From positions 1 through 17,904 of the forward strand of contig PUNP01000524.1 of the NCBI GenBank assembly GCA_003551785.1: a stretch of 17,904 nt of DNA, in the 5' to 3' direction. Made by a program: the position numbers and the translations under genes. The DNA comes from Candidatus Brocadiaceae bacterium (GTDB lineage Bacteria; Planctomycetota; Brocadiia; SM23-32). Of this stretch, positions 13,721 through 17,904 are shown one piece after another (position 1 is the first letter of the stretch; every line of letters starts with the position of its first letter). The notes under the pieces were generated by a model. That model worked only from the letters and a program-made list of their open reading frames with translations, did no database searches and had not been told where the DNA came from.

Positions 13721-14683
13721 ATGTTTTTACAATTTTTTGTACGCGTGGCCGCTATATTCTGTATGATAGGCTTTGGGGCCCTGGCTAAAAAACTGAAACT
13801 TATTGATTCCAGCGCAACAAGCCAGCTTTCGAAGTTGGTTACTTACTTTTTCTACCCTGCGTTAGTCTTCTCATCGCTGGTGAGCAACTTCTCGCTGGAG
13901 TCGCTTATTGCCAACTGGGCGCTCCCGGCGGGTTCTATGGTTATTATGCTGACCGGCTATTTTGTTGGATTAATAGCTGTTTTAGTATTTAAATTCCAAC
14001 AAAAAAAGAAAAAAGAGCAATTTTTGTTTCAAAGCACCATTAACAACTATTCTTTCCTCCCGCTGCCTATAATTCTTATGTTATGGGGCAATGAAGGTGT
14101 CGCGCAGTTGATATTTTCAACCCTCGGTTCGGAAATAATACTCTGGACGCTCGGCATTTTTGTTCTGACCGGTAATAAACTTTCATGGGGAAGCCTGAAA
14201 CATTTGCTGAGTGTGCCTATACTGGCTATTCTGGCCGCTATAATCGTCATTGCTTTGCGGTCGGCAATAGGGGAGGGAAACCTTGTTTTGGAAGTGGGTG
14301 TATTTGAACTCGTTTCCCATTCGTTTCTTGACATGCTGGAAGTTTTTGGTGCTGCTACAATACCTTTGGCAATGTTTTTAGCAGGCAGCCGGGTTGCCGA
14401 CCTGAAGCTTAATCACTTTTTTGAATTCAAACAACTATTACTTATTGCCCTCCGTTTGCTGATCATACCGGCTGTCGCTGTTCTAATGATATATTTATTG
14501 CCTTTTTCAGAGGAACTCAGGAAGGTATTGCTTGTCGTTTCCGTGATGCCGTCGGCTATTACAAGTGTGATGCTGAGTGAAGTGTACAATTCTGACACAG
14601 ATTTTGCCGCTTCATCAGTGCTGACAACACAGGTGGTGTCGATATTAACTATACCCGTCTGGCTGACCATTTTTTTCGGATAA
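13721..14683 (+). CDS. AEC-family (auxin efflux carrier type) permease
   Basis: This 320-residue inner-membrane protein has about ten predicted helices in the two-half arrangement of the AEC/malonate transporter family. It begins VRVAAIFCMIGFGALAKKL, with SKLVTYFFYPALVFSSL in helix 2, NNYSFLPLPIILMLWG in the middle, and VSVMPSAITSVMLSEVY then LTTQVVSILTIPVWLTIFF at the end. The conserved N-N-x-x-F-l-P-l and P-s-a-x-x-s patterns fit. Members export or import organic acids, amino acids or auxin-like molecules, and the substrate cannot be told here. No Shine-Dalgarno is apparent before ATG 13721. The gene has its own upstream gap and follows a terminator, so it is probably transcribed alone. Confidence 0.85.
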   Translation: MFLQFFVRVAAIFCMIGFGALAKKLKLIDSSATSQLSKLVTYFFYPALVFSSLVSNFSLESLIANWALPAGSMVIMLTGYFVGLIAVLVFKFQQKKKKEQFLFQSTINNYSFLPLPIILMLWGNEGVAQLIFSTLGSEIILWTLGIFVLTGNKLSWGSLKHLLSVPILAILAAIIVIALRSAIGEGNLVLEVGVFELVSHSFLDMLEVFGAATIPLAMFLAGSRVADLKLNHFFEFKQLLLIALRLLIIPAVAVLMIYLLPFSEELRKVLLVVSVMPSAITSVMLSEVYNSDTDFAASSVLTTQVVSILTIPVWLTIFFG

Positions 14684-14740
14684 AATGTTAACTGGTGTTT
14701 GGGGGATTAGTCAGTATACCTTCAATTTTGAGACGTTCAT

Positions 14741-14768
14741 TTGATTAATTATTACTTTTTGCTATAAT
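14741..14768 (+). promoter_or_regulatory. Likely sigma-70-type promoter of the SHOCT-like gene
   Basis: TTGATT (14741-14746), a 16-base spacer and a perfect TATAAT (14763-14768) lie about 55 bases before the start codon. A strong GGAGGTGA Shine-Dalgarno follows. The rest of the 141-base gap after the permease gene shows nothing else recognisable. Confidence 0.6.
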
Positions 14769-14824
14769 TCTATTATCAAGTACGAGTTGCCGTCGAATAA
14801 GCATTTGCATTTGGAGGTGAAAAC

Positions 14825-15220
14825 ATGTCTGATGAAGGATTTGAGACGTTTGAAGTTTCCCCGACGGAACAGCCGGATACTAAACCGGCTGAGCAACCTG
14901 CTGCAAGTAAAACTGAGCAGCAAAGTCAATCTCAACCCCAGTCAAATGATAGGAGTGAAAACGTGGAAAAAGCGAATGGAAAATGTCTGCATGTAACGAT
15001 CGTTGACCATAACCCGGTCATTGAAGGTACTGATGATAGTTCATATATCGATATGCGTATCCCGCTCGCAATGGTTGAAACCGGCCTTAAATATATCCCA
15101 GGGAAAAAACTTGGCGATATCGATCCGGATATGATCGTACAGATGATCCAAATGGGAGCTAGCGGTGAGCTGATTAAAATTAATGAGGAAAAGAAGACTA
15201 TTTCTATTCGGGTCGAGTAA
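14825..15220 (+). CDS. Small protein with SHOCT-like (DUF2089 C-terminal) domain
   Basis: This is a 131-residue protein in two parts. Residues 1 to about 50 are low-complexity, rich in Gln, Glu, Ser and Pro, and surely disordered. Residues about 73-131 (IDMRIPLAMVETGLKYIPGK, then DIDPDMIVQMIQMGASGEL and a final beta pair ending ISIRVE) resemble the SHOCT-like domain found at the C-terminus of DUF2089 proteins. In that family the domain often follows a zinc ribbon or helix-turn-helix region, which is missing here. The molecular function is unknown. A strong promoter, an excellent Shine-Dalgarno (GGAGGTGA) and a good terminator (15231-15290) make this a well-defined single-gene unit. Confidence 0.75.
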   Translation: MSDEGFETFEVSPTEQPDTKPAEQPAASKTEQQSQSQPQSNDRSENVEKANGKCLHVTIVDHNPVIEGTDDSSYIDMRIPLAMVETGLKYIPGKKLGDIDPDMIVQMIQMGASGELIKINEEKKTISIRVE

Positions 15221-15230
15221 TATCAATTAT

Positions 15231-15290
15231 GCTGCTGCAGAGTTTTCCCAGGGTGTATAAATGAGAAACTATTCTGCAGCAGTTTTTTTT
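15231..15290 (+). terminator. Rho-independent terminator of the SHOCT-like gene
   Basis: CTGCTGCAGA (15232-15241) pairs perfectly with TCTGCAGCAG (15273-15282) across a 31-base loop and runs directly into eight T residues (15283-15290). The loop is longer than usual. It starts 11 bases after the stop codon. Confidence 0.75.
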
Positions 15291-15351
15291 GGCGTGGGAA
15301 CTCAATTTAAAAACCTTCTTTTGACCGTTAACCTGCATTTCACGCGTTTTC

Positions 15352-15438
15352 AGCGGCGCATGCAGGGATGCATGTGATACGTATGGAAGTCATCTTGTCT
15401 TACTATACTGCTCTTTTTGCGCCTTTTCGGCCATGCCA
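15352..15438 (+). repeat. Diverged relative of the 152-bp type-2 element
   Basis: Bases 15354-15438 align by eye with 17671-17753, sharing GGCGCA, GCAGGGATGC, CATCTTGT, TTACTATA and the terminal CTTTTCGGCC/CTTTCCGGCC word. The internal hairpin CATGCA, loop GGGA, TGCATG (15359-15374) matches CACGCA, GGGA, TGCGTG in the other copy. A convincing left terminal repeat is missing here. It lies in the 283-base gap between the SHOCT-like gene and trxB; nothing else is recognised there beyond the terminator. Confidence 0.6.
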
Positions 15439-15503
15439 CTGGTGGTTCATTCCACTTGTTTTGCAGAAAGTTATGCGTTTTGTTCTAATTTCAGGGGGTT
15501 GAT

Positions 15504-16427
15504 ATGGTTCAAATAAAAAAGTATGATGTGATAATAGTAGGGGCTGGCCCTGCCGGTCTGGGGGCGGCGCTTTATTCTGGACGTGCCCTGCTAAAAACTT
15601 TAGTGCTGGAAAAGATGGGGCCCGGGGGACAACTGGCCTTAGCATATGATGTCGATAACTATTTGGGTTTTAGCGAAGGTATTACGGGGCCGGATTTGAC
15701 GGATAAAATGAAGGATCATGCGGAGAAATTCGGTGCCGAAATTAAACTCGAAAATGTTGAAGACCTCCATATCAACGAAACAGGAGACAAAATAGTGAAG
15801 GCGGGGGCAAATACCTACCAAGCTCCTGTAGTAGTTATCGCTTCCGGTGCATCCCATCGCAAACTGAATGTCCCCGGCGAGGATGAATTATCAGGTGCCG
15901 GTGTCAGTTATTGCGCTACATGTGACGGTGCTTTCTTTCGCGATAAAAAACTTATTATAGTGGGTGGAGGGGATTCGGCTCTTACTGAAGCCCTTTTTTT
16001 AACACGGTTTGCATCCCATATCGACTTGATCCATCGTCGCCGGGGATTCAGGGGCCGCCCGATGAATGTTGAAAATGCCAGAGAGCATGAGAAAATATCG
16101 TTTATCCTGGACAGCGTAGTGGAAGAAATTATCGGAGATAAAAAAGTCGAAGCCGTGAGAGTAAAAAATGTCAAAAACGATGAGGAAAAGGTTCTCGATT
16201 GTGATGGCGTGTTTGTTGCGATCGGGCATGACCCTAATACTCAATATATAAACAATGTCCTGCCTGAATATGCCGGTAAAACCGTGCCGGTTGATATGAA
16301 TATGGAAACGGATATTAAAGGGCTGTACGCTATTGGTGATGTACGTGTGGGCTCGTATCAGCAAGTGGCTACGGCAGTGGCCGACGGCGTAACCGCCGCT
16401 ATGCATGCAGAAAAAAAGAGACTTTAA
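15504..16427 (+). CDS. trxB: Thioredoxin reductase
   Basis: This 307-residue flavoprotein is predicted to reduce thioredoxin with NADPH. The FAD-binding GAGPAGLGAALYSGRALL is at 13-30. The redox-active CATC is at 137-140 (SYCATCDGAFF). The NADPH-binding GGGDSA is at 154-159 with HRRR at 177-180. The late FAD motif YAIGDVR and QVATAVADGVTAA are also intact. The usual HRRDxFRA reads HRRRGFRG, but the basic residues for the NADPH phosphate are kept. The length is normal for low-molecular-weight TrxB. ATG 15504 follows GGGGG at about 5 bases. No thioredoxin gene is in the window. A terminator follows, so it is probably monocistronic. Confidence 0.95.
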   Translation: MVQIKKYDVIIVGAGPAGLGAALYSGRALLKTLVLEKMGPGGQLALAYDVDNYLGFSEGITGPDLTDKMKDHAEKFGAEIKLENVEDLHINETGDKIVKAGANTYQAPVVVIASGASHRKLNVPGEDELSGAGVSYCATCDGAFFRDKKLIIVGGGDSALTEALFLTRFASHIDLIHRRRGFRGRPMNVENAREHEKISFILDSVVEEIIGDKKVEAVRVKNVKNDEEKVLDCDGVFVAIGHDPNTQYINNVLPEYAGKTVPVDMNMETDIKGLYAIGDVRVGSYQQVATAVADGVTAAMHAEKKRL

Positions 16428-16429
16428 TC

Positions 16430-16455
16430 CGAATTTTATCTAATAATTCGTTTTT
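16430..16455 (+). terminator. Candidate terminator of trxB
   Basis: CGAATT (16430-16435) and AATTCG (16445-16450) pair perfectly around a 9-base loop and are followed at once by TTTTT. The stem is AT-rich, so efficiency may be moderate. It starts 3 bases after the trxB stop. Confidence 0.5.
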
Positions 16456-16485
16456 AAATTTCTTGGTAATAGAGGTATATGTTTT

Positions 16486-17529
16486 ATGAAGGCGATTAAG
16501 ACAGGAATTGTAGGAATTGGAAGGGCCGGATGGAAGATGCATTGTAAGGAACTTGAAGGAAGGGAGGGAAAATTTACCGTTGCCGCTGCATGTGATACTA
16601 TAAAGGAACGGCGCGAGAAAATGAATGAAAAATACGGTTGTGCCGTTTATGAAGATATACATGGTATCGCCTCCGATCCCGAAGTTGAGTTGCTGTCTAT
16701 CGCCACCCCGTCACCCTATCATGTTGAGCATGCGCGTATAGCCCTTGAAGCCGGCAAACTGGTTTTCCTTGAAAAACCTGTTGCTGTTAACCGTCCGCAG
16801 GTTGAAGAACTGGAGTTACTGACGGCAAAGTATGACGGGAATATTTTCTTTCGTCATAACCGCCGTTTTGAGCCGACTTTCCAGCATATCAAAGAAATTT
16901 TTGAAGAGGGCATTCTGGGGGATGTCTATGAGATTAAACTCAGGCGTAATAAATACCAGCGCCGCGCAGATTGGCAAACTATCATTGATTGTGGCGGCGG
17001 GCAGCTGAATAACTGGGGGCCGCATATCATCGACCATGCATTGCGATTTATTAACTCACCGGTTGTAAGTGTTTGGAGCGATCTCAAAAGAATTGCTGCG
17101 CTGGGTGACGCCGAAGACCACCTCAAAATTGTTCTTAAAGGTGAGAATGGGATATGTGTCGACCTTGAGATCAGCGGTGGGGCGGCTATTTCTGAACCAG
17201 AATACCTTATATTGGGAACCAGAGGTGCACTTAAGGCGAATCGCGGAAATATCGAATTGAAATACCTCAATCCGGAACAAAAGCTTCAGGATATGGTAGC
17301 CGATCCCGGTACACCGCCGATGGAAGGGAGCTTCGGTAATAAGGAAGAACTCGATTGGATCGAAAAAACTATAGAAGTCGCCCCCAAAGCTGGTTGTAAA
17401 ATGGATGATATTTGGGATCATCTCTATGACACTATCCGGAACAGCGTCCCGTTTCCCATCAGATCCGAAGAAGCTCTTGAAGTGGCAAAACTTACTTGTG
17501 AAATTAAAGAAAATACACCCTTTGTGTGA
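16486..17529 (+). CDS. Gfo/Idh/MocA-family NAD(P)-dependent oxidoreductase
   Basis: This 347-residue protein has an N-terminal Rossmann fold (GIVGIGRAG at 7-15, then VAAACD, LLSIATPSPYHVEHA and FLEKPVAVNR with the E-K-P catalytic lysine at 96-98). A C-terminal alpha/beta domain follows, containing IDCGGGQLNNWGPHIIDHAL with the conserved G-x-H-x-x-D-x-x. Family members oxidise or reduce sugars, inositols and related compounds, and the substrate cannot be read from sequence. It ends with PFPIRSEEALEVAKL, the usual tail. The start ATG 16486 has AGAGGT about 10 bases upstream. It follows the trxB terminator, and no sugar-pathway genes are adjacent on this side. The 79 bases after its stop show no clear terminator. 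Confidence 0.9.
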   Translation: MKAIKTGIVGIGRAGWKMHCKELEGREGKFTVAAACDTIKERREKMNEKYGCAVYEDIHGIASDPEVELLSIATPSPYHVEHARIALEAGKLVFLEKPVAVNRPQVEELELLTAKYDGNIFFRHNRRFEPTFQHIKEIFEEGILGDVYEIKLRRNKYQRRADWQTIIDCGGGQLNNWGPHIIDHALRFINSPVVSVWSDLKRIAALGDAEDHLKIVLKGENGICVDLEISGGAAISEPEYLILGTRGALKANRGNIELKYLNPEQKLQDMVADPGTPPMEGSFGNKEELDWIEKTIEVAPKAGCKMDDIWDHLYDTIRNSVPFPIRSEEALEVAKLTCEIKENTPFV

Positions 17530-17608
17530 ATAAAACTTTTAAAGCTTATTTAACGCTTTACTGGTTTAAAGTGTCATTCTCCTCCAGCTATTCATCTGGT
17601 AGAACCGA

Positions 17609-17760
17609 CCCCTAGAAGCGTGGCCGGAAAGGTGCAGGCGGAATGTATGGCAGGCATCTTGCCAGTCCAGGGCGCACGCAGGGATGCGTGCTATACTATG
17701 AAAGGCATCTTGTGTTACTATATTTCTCATTTTGGACCTTTCCGGCCGCGCTGCTAGGGG
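17609..17760 (+). repeat. Type-2 inverted-repeat element (152 bp, MITE-like)
   Basis: The terminal inverted repeats 17609-17633 and 17736-17760 match at 23 of 25 positions and carry CCCCTAG/CTAGGGG ends. The inner part holds a hairpin at 17674-17691 (CACGCA, loop GGGA, TGCGTG) and no coding potential. Its termini contain the same GGCCGGAAAGG-type word as the type-1 elements, so both classes may be moved by the same enzyme. Its right end is shared with the type-1 copy that starts at 17754. Confidence 0.8.
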
Positions 17761-17904
17761 TTTGGCCGAAAAGGCAGCAATGAGAAAATGCCACCATTTC
17801 AAGAGCAACCGCGCCCCTGCCGGGGCGCATTTATCTTTTCATCATTTATTACCCCTGGTTAAAACCAGGGGCTACCTAACCTCGCCCCGCTGGGGCGAAA
17901 ACAG
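17754..17904 (+). repeat. Type-1 palindromic element, copy 3 (truncated by window end)
   Basis: The left terminus (CTAGGGG then TTGGCCGAAAAGG) is followed by P1 17811-17828, P2 17852-17871 and P3 17883-17897, in the same order and spacing as copies 1 and 2. It closely matches copy 1 from 154 to 248. The window stops inside the element, just after P3. Confidence 0.85.

Noticed and set aside
15461..15489. trxB promoter (TTGCAG, 17 bases, TCTAAT)
   Set aside because: The -35 is poor, and the predicted transcript start would fall at the Shine-Dalgarno, leaving no usable leader.
1..17904. Circular replicon with overlapping ends
   Set aside because: The two ends do not overlap; they only carry copies of the same repeat in different phase.

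Overview
The window reads as chromosomal housekeeping DNA from a diderm (Gram-negative-type) bacterium, probably a fragment of an environmental genome. Diderm status rests on lpxK (lipid A kinase), a lipobox-bearing CsgG-like lipoprotein and a HolC-like DNA polymerase III chi subunit. The base composition is AT-leaning. I cannot fix the phylum from the sequence alone. I see no rRNA, tRNA, CRISPR array, phage gene, transposase gene or defence locus.

Layout. (1) 1-409: a degenerate repeat fragment and a complete palindrome-rich repeat element. (2) 410-3610, minus strand: a COG0731-type radical SAM protein, an FmdB-type zinc ribbon protein, a SpoIIM-like membrane protein and a FolD homologue, with two candidate terminators. 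(3) 3611-3964: divergent control region holding a long tandem duplication and a good promoter. (4) 3965-10754, plus strand: mgtE, a CsgG-like lipoprotein, then the tight run folP-cdaA-ybbR-pdxJ-folE-holC. (5) 10824-10982, minus strand: a 52-residue single-membrane-span small protein. (6) 11033-13142, plus strand: an RNase HI-like protein (probably starting at CTG), a DUF151 bifunctional nuclease and lpxK, all overlapping. (7) 13143-13720: second full copy of the palindromic element, a terminator and a smaller structured repeat. (8) 13721-17529, plus strand: AEC-family permease, a SHOCT-like (DUF2089 C-terminal) small protein, trxB and a Gfo/Idh/MocA oxidoreductase. (9) 17530-17904: a 152-bp inverted-repeat element joined directly to a third copy of the large element, which the window end truncates.

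How the genes fit together. folP and folE (and folD elsewhere) supply folate/C1 chemistry. pdxJ makes pyridoxine phosphate. cdaA with ybbR is the usual c-di-AMP synthase/regulator pair. mgtE imports magnesium. The run folP to holC has gaps of 20 bases or fewer and one overlap, so it is probably one transcription unit.

Most unusual features. (a) A family of non-coding elements of about 290 bp with inverted termini enclosing six short palindromes; neighbouring elements share one CTAG-centred end. (b) A 152-bp element whose termini match at 23 of 25 positions, with a diverged relative at 15.35 kb that preserves a hairpin by a paired base change. (c) A small structured intergenic motif seen three times. 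(d) A FolD homologue in which the three residues normally needed for catalysis are all replaced. (e) A 63-bp perfect direct repeat in front of mgtE. The right edge of the window lies inside a repeat, as expected if an assembly broke there.
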